Origin: Nymphaea colorata
Lineage: Eukaryota; Streptophyta; Magnoliopsida; Nymphaeales; Nymphaeaceae
Assembly: GCF_008831285.2 (NCBI RefSeq)
Contig: NC_045150.1
Coordinates: 13,933,868 to 13,997,867, forward strand
Length of the DNA: 64,000 bases
Direction of reading: 5' to 3'
Of the stretch, positions 31,856 through 42,828 are shown piece by piece (within the stretch, counting starts at the first letter, position 1; every line of letters begins with the position of its first letter). The notes beneath the pieces are model-generated. The model saw only the letters and a list, made by a program, of their open reading frames with translations. It made no database searches and had not been told where the DNA came from. The position numbers and the translations under genes were made by a program.

Positions 31856-32199
31856 AACAATACTGACAACACTGTGCCCTAAGAATGTAGTTCCCAACGG
31901 TTCATTTGATCATATAATAACAAACATATTTAAACGAGCTTAAATATTCCTGAGGTGAACCTAAACTTTTTTTTTTTTTAATGTTCACTTAGGAGAAACG
32001 ATCTTTTTTTCTTAAAACCTTCCTGTCTACAAGCTTTCCGCAGATGACAATTTTCATTTGATCCAATTCAAGGGTCCAGGCGACAAGAAGATAGGTTTAA
32101 TCATGTATCATATAAAACAACCAAAACAAATGTAGGATTTGGACACGCTGCTTCAAGATCGGTGTTGGTAGAGGCATTAGCGACCATTGTTGTAGCAGT

Positions 32200-34300
32200 T
32201 TCCCTACAAGATTGTATTTGTGCTCATGTGATAACCTCCGCAGCATAGCGATGTTGGTTGAAAAACAGACCGAAGGTATTGTGTTGAACTTGAATGCCTA
32301 AAAAATAATGTAATTCTCCAAGATCGTTCATAGCAAAGGTATGCAATGATCTTGGAAGGAGGCAAGAAAAAATGAACAGCTGCCAGTAAAAATAATATCA
32401 TCCACATATAATAAAAGTATAGTAACTGTTGAATCTTGGAGGCGAACAAACAGCGAGGGATCAGTGGAGCTAGCTTGAAAATTGTGAGAAAATAAAAACT
32501 AGGCAAAACGATCATACCAAGCTCTTGGGAACTGTTTAAGGCCATATAGTGCCCAATTTAACTTGCAAAAATGATGAGGAAAGTGTGTATCTTTGAATCC
32601 AGGAGGCTACTCAATAAAAATAGTTTCAGTCAAATAACCATTTAAGAATGCATTCTTAACATCCAGTTGTTTAAGAGGCCAGCTATTCATGAGAGCAATG
32701 GAAAGAATGATCTGAATAGTTGCTGGTTTAAGAACTGGAGAGAAAGTTTCAAGAAAATCCACGCCTTCAACTTGTGTATAGCCATGTGCGACCAACCGCG
32801 CTTTAAGTCTGTCAACCTGACTAGCACTGTTCAATTTTGTTTTGTAAATCTATCGGCAGCCAATAATGTGCATGGAGGGGCTCTAGGAACCAAAGTCCAT
32901 GTCTTATTAGCGATCAAAGCTGCCATTTCGTCTGTCATAGCTTTTCTCTAACCAGGGTACTTTAGAGCAATAGTATAATGTTTTGGTTTGGTGGGAACAT
33001 AGGTAGTTAAGAGATATTTGGTATTGGGTTTAACAATACCATGTTGAGAATGTGTAGCCATAGGATGAGAACTTCTAGTAGAAGGATCATGTAAAGGAGG
33101 AGGTGGTATTGGAGAAGGCGAGAGAGGGAATGGTGAAGACGAGGGAGGAGATGGTGAGGTTGGGGTAGGTGGGTCTGATGGGAAGGGGGTTAAAGGCATG
33201 ATGGCTAATGATTGGGGATAAGAATTGGTCGGATGTGGTTCAAGTTCACTGTTATGAAGTCGAGCAAGATCATGAGGGTTCACGACAGAAGAAGCTGATG
33301 TTTTAGTTTGAGTATCGGTAGAAGAAAATGACACAAGATCATGAGCAAGGCGATAATCTAGTGATGCTCTAGTAGACCCTTGATTGAAAGGAAAGCAATG
33401 TTCATCAAACACAACGTGTCTTGAAATATAAACATGATTTGTCAGGGGATAGAGGCAACAATATCCTTTGTTGTAACTCTTAATGTAGGAAAAACACCTA
33501 TACCCGAAGGTCCGTAGACACGAATAATCTGGTGGTTTTAGAAATAAGCTTTCATATGTGCATTACATTTGCAGCGTGGACATCGGTAGCCGATTTATGA
33601 GCCACACAGCCATTGAAAAAGTCTCTACCCAATAATTTGCGGGTAAGATACTGTGAAAAAGGAGAGTTAATCCAAGTCAGTGATTGACCTGTGTTTCCGC
33701 TCCACCAACCCATTCTGTTTGAGTGTTTTAGACAAGCCTTCACATGTTGATTCCATGTTCTCTTGAATAAGAGAAATGCAGCACTATTAAATTCTCCACC
33801 CTCATCACTTCAAAATTTTTTTACAGATCTTCCGAATTGCATTGCCACGATTTTATGAAATTCCATAAACTTTGTATTAAAATCAGACTTTGTTTTTAAT
33901 TGATAGATCCAGGAATATCTAGAATGTTGATAAACAAAAAGAGCATAATATCGAAATTGTAGACAAGAATCAAGAGGTGCTGGTCCACAAAGATCACAAT
34001 GTACTTTCTCAAAAGGTTCATAATATTCATCATCTAGGGGAAGAAATGGCAAATGCGTTGCTTTTTTCAATTGACAACTTTGACAAATTGAAAAAGTAGA
34101 CGTTTTTGTCATTAATTTTATGCTACCCTTGGACGACAAAAACTCAATGATCTTAGCAGACGGATGCCCAAAGTCGACTAAGCCAAACTTCTGAAGTTGC
34201 TGCCCTGAAACGATCAGAAAAAAATACTGGCTTTGGTCTAGTCTTGAGAGCATTCAAATCTTCTTCTCTAGTTCCTTTGGCAATCACCGGCTGGTTTCTT
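32200..34300 (-). mobile_element. Ty1/copia pol remnant, no LTRs
   Basis: Minus strand, right to left: pre-integrase/integrase (FGHPSAKIIEFLSSKGSI, CQSCQLKKATHLPF, VHCDLCGPAP, LKTKSDFNTKFMEFHKIV; 34253-33810), integrase C-terminal part with frameshifts (33743-33552), the KGYCCLYPLTNHVYISRHVV segment (about 33470-33410), a Pro/Ser-rich linker (33400-33000), RT ([30 protein letters not shown]; 32834-32607) and the RT catalytic YVDD (32408-32397). gag, protease, RNase H and both LTRs are absent. Its right end abuts a truncated MITE (34327), so it probably entered WAT1 intron 1 near that MITE before deletion. Confidence 0.9.
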
Positions 34301-34326
34301 TGTCCTTAATCACAAACAAAGCAAAC

Positions 34327-34774
34327 ATATTGATATGATCTAAAGAAGGCTTTAATGAAATACACATATTAAGTTAATTATTCTTTTGAGTCAAATAGTG
34401 CTTTCCTAGTAATTGAAAAATCAATTACTTTTAGTTGATTAGCAGAAACTGGATGCTTAGGTCAGGGATAACCAAACATTTTAATTTTTCGCTAAAAATG
34501 ATTTTTAAATAAAATATTAATACATTTATTAGAACATGCTTGGATTTAAGTAGTTTTAGGAAAAATGTAGATTTTATTTATTATCAAAATGTTGTTGTTA
34601 TGAGGGCCATTCATTTTTTTCTTATTATAAAAAAATACTTACTGTCTAACAAATGATCAACTTAACATATGTTTTTCATCAACCTATTGTTGAGATCATA
34701 TCAGTGCAATTAAATTGCAAAAAAAAGAACAACACAAACATCAAGAATAAAACTCCTAGATTTTGTCCCTGACC
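34327..34774 (+). mobile_element. two-unit MITE, copy 2 (internally deleted)
   Basis: Unit 1 lacks its left end (starts at CATATTGATATGATCTAAAG). It jumps from AATCAATTACTTTTA to GATTAGCAGAAACTGGATGC, skipping the microsatellite junction; a TAGCAGAAA word is present on both sides of the missing segment in copy 3. It ends TTTTGTCCCTGACC. WAT1 copy B lacks this insert at the same place (about 40285). Confidence 0.8.
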
Positions 34775-34816
34775 ACACAAATTTTTTATAATGTGATGGA
34801 ATTTTGCAGGGCAACA

Positions 34817-35115
34817 CTGAACCAGAATATGTACGTCCCCTCAGTCAAGATGGGTTCGGCGACGCTTGCTGCTGCAATTTCCAATTTGCTCCCTGCCTTC
34901 ACCTTCATTTTGGGCGGGGGACACCTTAATTTTCCACATGAGAATTTGGGACAATCATTATCAATTTCTGAACCAGAATCTGTACATCGCCTCAGACAAG
35001 ATGGGTTCGGCGACGCTTGCTGTTGCAATTTCCAATTTGCTCCCCCCCCCCGCCTTCACCTTCGTTTTGGCCGGGGAACACCTTAATTTTCCACGAGAAT
35101 TTGGGACAATCATTA
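34817..35115 (+). repeat. 151-bp tandem duplication of WAT1 exon 2
   Basis: CTGAACCAGAAT starts at 34817 and 34968; both units run through the exon to GAATTTGGGACAATCATTATCAAT. In both, the exon end plus GT donor (present in copy B as CTATTCAG|GTGAAC) is replaced by a G-rich junction, so the deletion preceded the duplication. The second unit also has a 10-C run. Confidence 0.9.
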
Positions 35116-35292
35116 TCAATTGTTTATTTATACATATAGTTGGATGAATTAATATGATCTGAAGGCCGAATTTTTTTTTCCAAATTAAGTTGAAGTTCTA
35201 TGGAATAATTTCTGATGTGAAAAGTTGTATAGTATATTTTCATTTCATATAGCCCCTAGATTGAATGTATGTACGAGAAAGGTAAAGCTATG

Positions 35293-35298
<6 letters not shown>

Positions 35299-35346
<48 letters not shown>
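35299..35346. repeat. (AT)n microsatellite, WAT1 A intron 2
   Basis: Uninterrupted AT repeat followed by ACACAC; absent or shorter at the equivalent place in copy B (about 40694-40712). Confidence 0.95.
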
Positions 35347-36189
35347 TAGATACATTCACCTTAACTGAAAAAATGGCATTTTTCAAAAGTACATACTAGA
35401 ATATGATGATAAATTGGTTTTAGAGGCACAATGATCTTGCCTCATTGTTAAGGGGTCATGATTTGAAACAAATTGGAAAAGCTACAAATGAGGAGCCGAC
35501 CAAGACAGGCGAAGGTGATTGGGACCTTCATAGGGATGGGTGGAGCTGCGCTACTCACCATCTGCACAGCTCTGGTCCATTCACGCTCTTGGCTACAGCC
35601 AACACTTTGTGTTGTGCCATATGGTTCATAATCCAGGCAATGAATTACTACTCCCTAAAGCGTATCCACCAAATCAATTACGTTCCATTTCTTTCTTCTA
35701 ACAAGAATAGAATTAATTAACTTAGTTGTTTAATTAAATTAATCTATAACGACAGGAAAAGATGACCCGCACCCATATACGAGCACTGCGATACTCAATC
35801 TGATTGCAGCCATCCAGTACACATGCATTGCAGCCATTACTGAGAGAGATGCATCTGCATGGAAGCGCCGTTGGGATGTTAAACTCTCCACTTCACTGCC
35901 CTCTAAATGGTTTACCTCTTTTCCTCCTTTGTGTCATTTATAATTAGGTCATTTTCATATATTTTCTGCTTAATTTTGTGGATGGGCTTGCAGGGGTTGT
36001 AATATTAGGGATGGTGTTGCTACTTATGCCATGGGGCATCAATAAGAGAGCACCTTTGTTTGTATCTGTGTTTAACCCCTTGTCTCTTATCATCCTCACC
36101 CTGTTTGGATCCGTATTGCTTGAGGGGCCTCCTCTTGATTTGGGAAGGTAAACTGTGGATTGTTACACGAGAAAATCACTATCAGTAGG

Positions 36190-36975
36190 GATGTCAACAT
36201 ATCAGATTCAAATGGGATATACTCTTAACTGTATCTCCTTTTTCAAATATTCATGTATTAGGATTCGAACGAGAATGAAGGAAAAGCCACTTTTGAATCC
36301 AAATCCAAATTTTTGAACTGAATCCGGTTAATTTCCAAAATATAAGAACATTCGATATAGTAAATCCAACCCAAATCCCACTGTATATTTATTTTCATAT
36401 CCGATTTTTAGAACAGATATCCAATTCAAATGAGATATATAAGTTTTTGAGCCAAAATTTTATGCTTACCATCTCTACAATCCTTTATTTAATGAACATT
36501 GAGTGCGGCAGAGTTTTACAATGACTGTATCATAACCTTGATTAATTGGCTGTGTTGTGGGGCAAAGGGAAAGAAATTGAGGAGCTTCATAGGCTTCAAA
36601 TGCAAAACGGGCGGCCGGAAAAGGAGCCAAAGCAGGTTTGGACGGTGTGTACCCAGAGCCTCCGGGTGGAAGGCCAGAATTGTGCAGCAGAAAGGAAGAA
36701 AAAGACGCTGTTAATCAATTTGCTGGTGGATTACAAAGCATTCATGATGCTGTTCATGATTTCCAAAATATATGAACATTCAATATAGTAAATCCAACCC
36801 AAATCCGATTGGATATTGATGTATGTCTGAATCTAAATCCTTCCAGATGTTGTCATTTCTAAAATATGAATTTGATCTGATTTTTAATTGGATATAAAAT
36901 TTGTTCCACATTCGATTCTTTTGGAACTGTTTGGTCAGATATCCAATTCAAATGATATATTAACATCCTCAGAAA
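36190..36975. repeat. AATCC-rich MITE in two pieces around WAT1 A exon 6
   Basis: 36190-36478 (TAGGGATGTCAACATATCAG ... TTGAATCCAAATCCAAAT) and 36765-36975 (AACATTCAATATAGTAAATC ... ATATTAACATCCTCAG) are overlapping parts of the element complete at 42028-42385. Exon 6 lies between them, so the region was rearranged by partial duplication. Confidence 0.7.
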
Positions 36976-37227
36976 GAAATAAGTATTTGAGCCAAAACTT
37001 TGTGCTTATCAACTCTACTCCTTTATTTCTTTGATGAAGATTGACTGCAGCTTCCAATAAGTAGGCACAACAAAGGTCACAACTATTAGACTGCCAGAGA
37101 TTACATTTTATCACCAATGTTCATCACCCAGAGTTCCATCACTCCATAGCTCCCCCTTTTGCAGCTATGGAGGCCGGATCGTCCCTTGCCCCAACGATTA
37201 GTCCCTTCGCCCATTTATTTCCTCAGA

Positions 37228-37358
37228 AATGGGGTTCTTTCCTATCAACGGCAAATAGCTGTTGATGTAAGCCGCAATGGGGTTCTCTTCAGTCTGTTGA
37301 TGTCACTCGGAAGGGGTTGTCTTCCGGCCAACGGCAAGCAGCGGTCGATGTCACCAGG
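37228..37358. repeat. 48-bp minisatellite, three units
   Basis: Units 37228-37275, 37276-37310 (13-bp internal deletion) and 37311-37358 share AA(T/G)GGGGTT(C/G)T and (T/C)GATGT; diverged but clearly tandem. Confidence 0.7.
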
Positions 37359-37359
37359 A

Positions 37360-38016
37360 AGGTGGTTTGTGAACATCCATGAACAGATGGCGGAAATCAA
37401 GAATCTCTCTCTGTCGGTTTGCTTCTGTGTCTCTGTTCCACCTAGCCCTCTCTCTGTGTCTCTCTCTCTTCCACCTAGCAGCGTGGACGCCGGAGAAACC
37501 CCTTCCCGTTATGGTGTTAAAGTGTGCGATGATCTTATGACTTGAAATGGTTCGAAATATCAATCTTTTCCTCTACGAGAACACCATTGCTGTGCTCGGT
37601 GCCATGGCAAACGGCGTTACCCCTTATGTTTGTTCTGTTCTATTTGATGATTGAAGTTTTGTTTTTTGGGTGGTTAAGTTCATAATTCGCCTATTTGAAA
37701 TTTACATTTTTTTTGGTTGTTTTATATGTTACACGATTAGTCCTATCTTCTTGTCACCTGGACCCTTGAATTGGATCAAATGAAACAATCTACTGAAAAG
37801 CCAGTTTAGCTCAGTTCGTTTTAATTGATTTGCCATTTTCCATACCAAGAATTGATTGTGCTTAAACGATTGATTGTGCACTTTCCCTTGTCGAATTCTA
37901 CTTGCTCTTTTACTCCAAAACTACCCTTTTTATTGGATTAAAAGTATCCTAAATTTCTATTCCTACAACCACAAAAAACCCATTGCAGATTGTCCATCTA
38001 ATTGTTGGAACAGAAC
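37360..38016. other. no gene seen
   Basis: CT-rich stretch (37405-37480) then AT-rich sequence. About 37740-37790 is the inverted form of about 32045-32095 (words CTTCTTGTC and GGGTCCAGG), another shuffled fragment. Confidence 0.4.
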
Positions 38017-38280
38017 AATTATTTTCCGTGTCAAAGAATCATAACCTATTTCTTCTTCTTTTCCAATTTGTTACTATGAATACGAGGACTGGAGAAAAGA
38101 GGAAGTCTATTATTAAATTCTCCAATGTCAATGTGAAGTTTCTCATTTCCTTTTACCAAGAAAGGCAAGAATAAAAAGTGAAAAACCAGGTGAAGAAGTT
38201 AGACTGTGAATGTAGAAAGGTATTACTGTCCAATTAGAATTCCTGCTTAATGCGGAAAGCGAATTTATTCTTTAGATAAA
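38017..38280 (+). repeat. duplicate of 31340-31620
   Basis: Near-identical order of bases with scattered substitutions. It lies upstream of copy B as 31340 lies in copy A, indicating duplication of a WAT1 block. Confidence 0.85.
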
Positions 38281-38527
38281 ATAAGTAACCTGATATGCTT
38301 AATGCGTCGTCTCATTCACACACCCTAAAAAGAAATTAGCTTTCTTCGCAAAAAAGTGAGAGTCCATTTGAATCAGCTCTCTCTCTCTCTAAGGGCACTA
38401 ACAACTTTGTGTTCACATATAGAGGTTTTGGAAAGTGAAGAGAGATCACATATGCACTCCTCGCTTATACGTCTGGCTCAGCTACAATGCTTGCATGTGC
38501 ACACGCATAAATTATTAGGTGCACACA

Positions 38528-38567
<40 letters not shown>

Positions 38568-38588
38568 ATATTAATAAATCCCAGACAA

Positions 38589-38949
38589 CTAGGGCAGGGA
38601 CAAAACTAAAACTAAAGTCTTGAAAATAGATGGTTTAGAGTTTTTTTGCACAAACCAATCACAATGATATAATCTAAAGAAGGCTTTAATGAAATAGACA
38701 TATTAAGTTAATTATTTTTTGAGTCAAATTGTGCTTTCGTAGTAATTGAAAAATCAATTACCTTTATAACATCAAAATTTTACTAGCAGAAAAACATTTT
38801 TTTGAAAAACAACTTAAATTAAGACTTCTTTTATGATAAATTAGTATTTACAGAAATTTTAGGATGTGCATATTCTATTTAAAATACATTTTCATAAAAA
38901 AATTATTGGTCTGGTCTTTATCCCTGACTTCTCTCTGTCGCTTTCTGTA

Positions 38950-39016
<67 letters not shown>

Positions 39017-39360
39017 TAGCAGAAACTAGACGCTTAGGTCAGGGATAACCAGACCCTTTATTTTTTTTGCTAAGAATGATTTTTAAATAAAATATAAACA
39101 TATTAATATATTTATAAAAACATACTTTGATTTAAGTTGTTTTAGGAAAAATGTAGATTTTATTTATTATCAAAATGCTGATGTTATGAGGGCCATTCAT
39201 TTTTTTCTTATCATAAAAACATACTTACCATCTAACAAATGATCAACTTAACATATGTTTTGCTTCAACCTATTCTTAGATCATACAGTGCAATTAAATT
39301 GCAAAAAAAAAAAAGAAAACATAAACATCAAGATTAACGCCTAGTTTTTATTCTTGACCC
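38589..39360 (+). mobile_element. two-unit MITE, copy 3 (most complete)
   Basis: Unit 1 38589-38930 opens CTAGGGCAGGGACAAAACTA and closes GGTCTTTATCCCTGAC; unit 2 about 39037-39360 opens GGTCAGGGATAACCAGAC and closes TTTTTATTCTTGACCC. A microsatellite (AT then GA, 38948-39019) separates them. Each unit therefore has its own GGTCAGGGATAA-type inverted ends. Flanking AT microsatellites at 38527-38573 and about 39372-39402. Confidence 0.8.
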
Positions 39361-39368
39361 AACAGTTT

Positions 39369-39407
<39 letters not shown>

Positions 39408-39768
39408 GCTTGATTTCTGCTCCAATCGTCAGAATTATGCACCTACAATTTCTTTAATGGTTGATGTGATTGTTTAATTTAGGAAGATTCAGGCGACCAT
39501 GAGCTGGGTTGTTCTTGGCCAGGCTTTATGCTGTTCCCTTTTTGGGTGAGCCACATACATACCTTATGTAGAGAGAGAGAGAGAGAGAGAGGAGGGGAAA
39601 AGAGAGGGGGACAAGAACCGACCTACTTGGCCTCACAATAACACCCCAAATCTGAATATCCACACTAATGCTCAATACCATTAAAATAATACCCTTCAAG
39701 AATCAAACTGAGGCTATAACACACCACACAGTTGCGGTATTCATCACTTGGTACCTTACTGATACAGA

Positions 39769-39803
<35 letters not shown>

Positions 39804-40335
39804 TAATAGTGCTGCTTTTCGTGTTAGTGAATAGTGCTCCTCTGAGCTGTTACTCTTCACATTTACCATCCTTTTTTTTTTCCTTTTTGTGTCCTCCACC
39901 CACTGAGCCTTTAGACCCACACCATTCAAGCAACCCAATTGGGGAGTTGAAAAAAAAATACGTTGATTTGTTTTACACTTGGTTCACACTCCCCTTGACT
40001 TGAGTTTATTCAATTGAGCTCATGAGTTCCATCGTTCTTTGTGGAGCTCGGGCCCATGTCTTTCCCATCTTTATTCAATCGAGCCATCTTTAAGAAGTTT
40101 CTTGACAAACACAACATGGATTTGCTCTTGGAACACATGTTATTATAATAACGTGTTTTAAGGAGCAGTTTAGCAACAGTAACACATACATTGATACTGT
40201 CTCAAAGATGTGCCCTGAAAAAATGAAGCATATTCATAAAACACTTGTTAAACTGTTTCATGAATGTGCACGCCTTACTTTTTTAAAATATCATCTGACC
40301 ACATGAATTTGTTATAATGTGAGGGAATTGTGCAG
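39361..40335. other. no gene; WAT1 intron-like and GA repeats
   Basis: Contains GA microsatellites (39571-39590, 39768-39803). 39460-39545 (GATTCAGGCGACCATGAGCT) has no recognised role. A WAT1 exon 1 for copy B was looked for here and not found. Confidence 0.4.
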
Positions 40336-40914
40336 GGCAACACTGAACCAGAATCTGTACATCGCCTCAGTCAATATGGGTTCTGCAATGCTTGCTGTTG
40401 CAATTTCCAATTTGCTCCCTGCCTTCACCTTCATTTTGGCCGTCCTATTCAGGTGAACACCTTAATTAACCACATGAGAATTTGGAACAATCATTATCAG
40501 TTGTTTAATTACACATATAATTGGATGAATTAATATGATCTGCTGCCTGAAAAAAAATATTTTTCAAATTAAGTCGAAGTTGTACGGTATAATTGCTGAT
40601 GTGAAAAGTTGTATAGTATATTTTCATTTCATATAGCCTGCTCGATCGAATGTATGCATAAGTAAGGTAAAGCTATCATGGGTGGAATCTTATATATGTA
40701 TATATATATATATAACCTTCATTGTTAAGGGGCCATGATTTGAAACAGATTGGAGAAGCTACAAATGAAGAGCCGAGCAAGCCAGGTGAAGGTGATTGGT
40801 ACCTTCATAGGGATGGGTGGAGCTGCAGTGCTCACCTTCTGCAAAGGGCACAAGACTCCAGCTCTGGCCCATTCATGCCCACCTGGTGTGCCGGCAGGCT
40901 GGGTCGCCAGAGCT

Positions 40915-41073
40915 GGGCAACCTAGCGCTGGGATCGCTCTTGGCTACAGCAAACACTTTGTGCTGTGCCATATGGTTCATCATCCATGTAATGTGGGCAA
41001 CCTAGCGCTGGGATCGCTCTTGGCTACAGCAAACACTTTGTGCTGTGCCATATGGTTCATCATCCATGTAATG
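40915..41073 (+). repeat. 80-bp tandem duplication in WAT1 B exon 3
   Basis: GGGCAACCTAGCGCTGGGAT begins at 40915 and 40995; the copies are essentially identical, including the ATCATCCATGTAATG end with the exon donor. Eighty bases shift the reading frame and duplicate the splice donor. Confidence 0.95.
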
Positions 41074-41426
41074 ATTTACTACTCCCTCAAGCATATCAAT
41101 CAATTATGTTCCATTTTTTCTTCTAACAAAAATAGAATTAAGTAAATTAATTATTTAATTAAACTGATCTCTAATGACAGGGGAAGAGGAGCGAGAGGTA
41201 CCCAGACCCGTATACGAGCACTACGTTACTCAATCTGATTGCAGCCGTCCAGTGCACATGCATTGCAGCCATTACTGAGAGAGATGCATCTGCATGGAAG
41301 CTCCATTGGGATGTTAATCTCTTCACTGCCCTCTACGTGGTATGCCTTCTTTCCGCTTTTTTCTCATCTAATTCTCTACTTTGGCCTCTCATTAAATGGA
41401 AATTTTATTTAGAAAAATTGTATATA

Positions 41427-41432
41427 TATATA

Positions 41433-41503
<71 letters not shown>
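41427..41503. repeat. (AT)n microsatellite, WAT1 B intron 4
   Basis: About 77 bp of nearly pure AT repeat in the intron between exons 4 and 5. Confidence 0.95.
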
Positions 41504-41506
<3 letters not shown>

Positions 41507-42027
41507 CAGAAATCCTCTCTCCATCTTGAACTTCATCTAATCACAACCACCTATTTATACAGAAGCTGGTGTATTTGCGACAAAAATTATGTATATGAGT
41601 GTGCAACGACCAAAACACCTCCCGCATACATACTTGTTGCATGCACAAAAACTCAATCTATATTTACATTGGGCCAGGTACCAGGTGGTACGGTGCTGAA
41701 GTAACCCACACCATGCTCTCATACTCGAAACCATAGCTTGGTTACCACCCCTCCCCCGGGAATGCATTGAGGCAAGAACCCATTCATAATTAGGCCATTT
41801 ACATATATTTTCTACTTAATTTTGTGGATGGGCTCGCTGGGGGTTGTGATATCAGGGATGGTGCTGTTAGTCATGCTATGGGGCATCCAAAAGAGAGGAC
41901 ATTTGTTTGTCTCTGTGTTTACCCCCTTGCCTCTCATCATTGTCACCCTGTTTGGATCCATATTGATTGAGGAGCCTCTTCATTTGGGAAGGTAAACTGT
42001 GAATCGTTACATGAGAAAATCACTGTC

Positions 42028-42385
42028 AGTAGGGATGTTCAGATTCAAATCGGATATACTCTTAACTGTATCTACTTTTTCATATATGCATGTATACAGA
42101 TTCAAATAATAATGAAGGAAAAGTCATTTTTGAATCCAAATCCAAATTTTTGAACCGAATCCGGCTGATTTTCAAAATATAAGAACATTCGATATAGTAA
42201 ATCCAGCCCAAATCCAATTGAGTATTTATGTATATCTGAATCTAAATCCTTCCATATGTTGTCATTTCTTAAATCTGAATCTGATCTGACTTTTAATCGG
42301 ATATAAATTTTTTTCCACATCCGATTTTTTGAAATGGTTCGGTCAGATATCCAATAAAAATGAGATACATTAACATCCCTAGCTA
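42028..42385. mobile_element. AATCC-rich MITE in WAT1 B intron 5
   Basis: Opens AGTAGGGATGTTCAGATTC and closes ATTAACATCCCTAGCT; the ends TAGGGATGT / ACATCCCTA are inverted. Interior rich in GAATCC/AATCC words. Related broken copies in copy A (36190, 36765). Confidence 0.7.
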
Positions 42386-42828
42386 TCAGAAATAAGTATT
42401 TGAGCCAAAACTTTGTGCTTATCATCTCTACTCCTTTATTTGATGAAGATTGACTGCGGCCTCCTATAAGTAGGCACAACAAACTACACAATTATTAGAC
42501 TGCTGGAACTTACTTTTTATCACCAATATTCAACACCTAGAGTTTTACACTGACTGTATCATAATCTTGATTAATTGACTATAGTGTGTTGGGCACCGGA
42601 TTGATCATCATGGGCCTGTACACTGTGTTGTGGGGCAAAGGGAAAGAGATTGAGGGGCTTGGTAGGCTTCCAACACAAAAGTCAGTGGCTGGAGAAGGAG
42701 CCAAAGCAGGTTTGGATGGTGTGCACCCAAAGCCTCCGGGAGGAAGGCCAGAAGAGAGCAGAAAGGAAGAAAAAGATGCTGTTGATCAATTTGCTGGTGG
42801 ATTACAAAGCATTCATGGTTCTCTCTAA

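Larger units (their letters stand above)
34810..36720 (+). pseudogene. WAT1-related transporter, exons 2-6, copy A
   Basis: Exon 2 (34810, TLNQNMYVPSVKMGSATLAA) is present twice in tandem, both without a donor. Exon 3 (35472-35636): RQAKVIGTFIGMGGAALLT and SLLATANTLCCAIWFIIQ, with its acceptor mutated (AA at 35470-35471 where copy B has AG), an internal deletion, and a GC donor. Exon 4 (35756-35909): YTSTAILNLIAAIQYTCIAA, ITERDASAW. Exon 5 (35994-36147): GVVILGMVLLLMPWG, PLFVSVFNPLSLIILTLFGS, with good GT/AG borders. Exon 6 (about 36550-36720) keeps LWGKGKEIEEL but has lost its acceptor and the SVLG(T)GLII helix. Splice and coding lesions make it a pseudogene. Together the exons give most of the EamA repeats. 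Confidence 0.85.
40336..42828 (+). pseudogene. WAT1-related transporter, exons 2-6, copy B
   Basis: Exon 2 (40336-40452, 117 bp, good borders): NQNLYIASVNMGSAMLAVAI, NLLPAFTFILAVLFR. Exon 3 from 40749: LEKLQMKSRASQVKVIGTFI, GMGGAAVLTFCKGHK, then a frameshift and an 80-bp duplication before SLLATANTLCCAIWFIIH; donor at AT|GTAATG. Exon 4 (41181-41339): YPDPYTSTTLLNLIAAVQCT, ITERDASAWKLHWDVN. Exon 5 (to 41991): GVVISGMVLLVMLWGIQKRG, FVSVFTPLPLIIVTLFGS; acceptor lost (GCTGGGGG where A has GCAG|GGG). Exon 6 (42585-42828): SVLGTGLIIMGLYTVLWGKG, a Gly/Lys-rich tail, then TAA. Exons 2, 4 and 6 look intact, so loss of function is recent. No exon 1 found. Confidence 0.85.

Noticed and set aside
32200-34300. 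LTRs for the second copia element.
   Set aside because: No TG...CA repeat pair on the two sides; right side is a MITE, left side duplicated WAT1 sequence.
34786-35028. Minus-strand frame over WAT1 exon 2 copies.
   Set aside because: Antisense of the recognised plus-strand exon.
39361-40335. Exon 1 for WAT1 copy B.
   Set aside because: Searched for the CMVV..AG.NILYK and GMS.VLIAYRYIF motifs in all frames; none present.
38356-41540. Open frames containing repeated YI/IY dipeptides (38.5, 41.4 kb).
   Set aside because: Translations of AT microsatellites.
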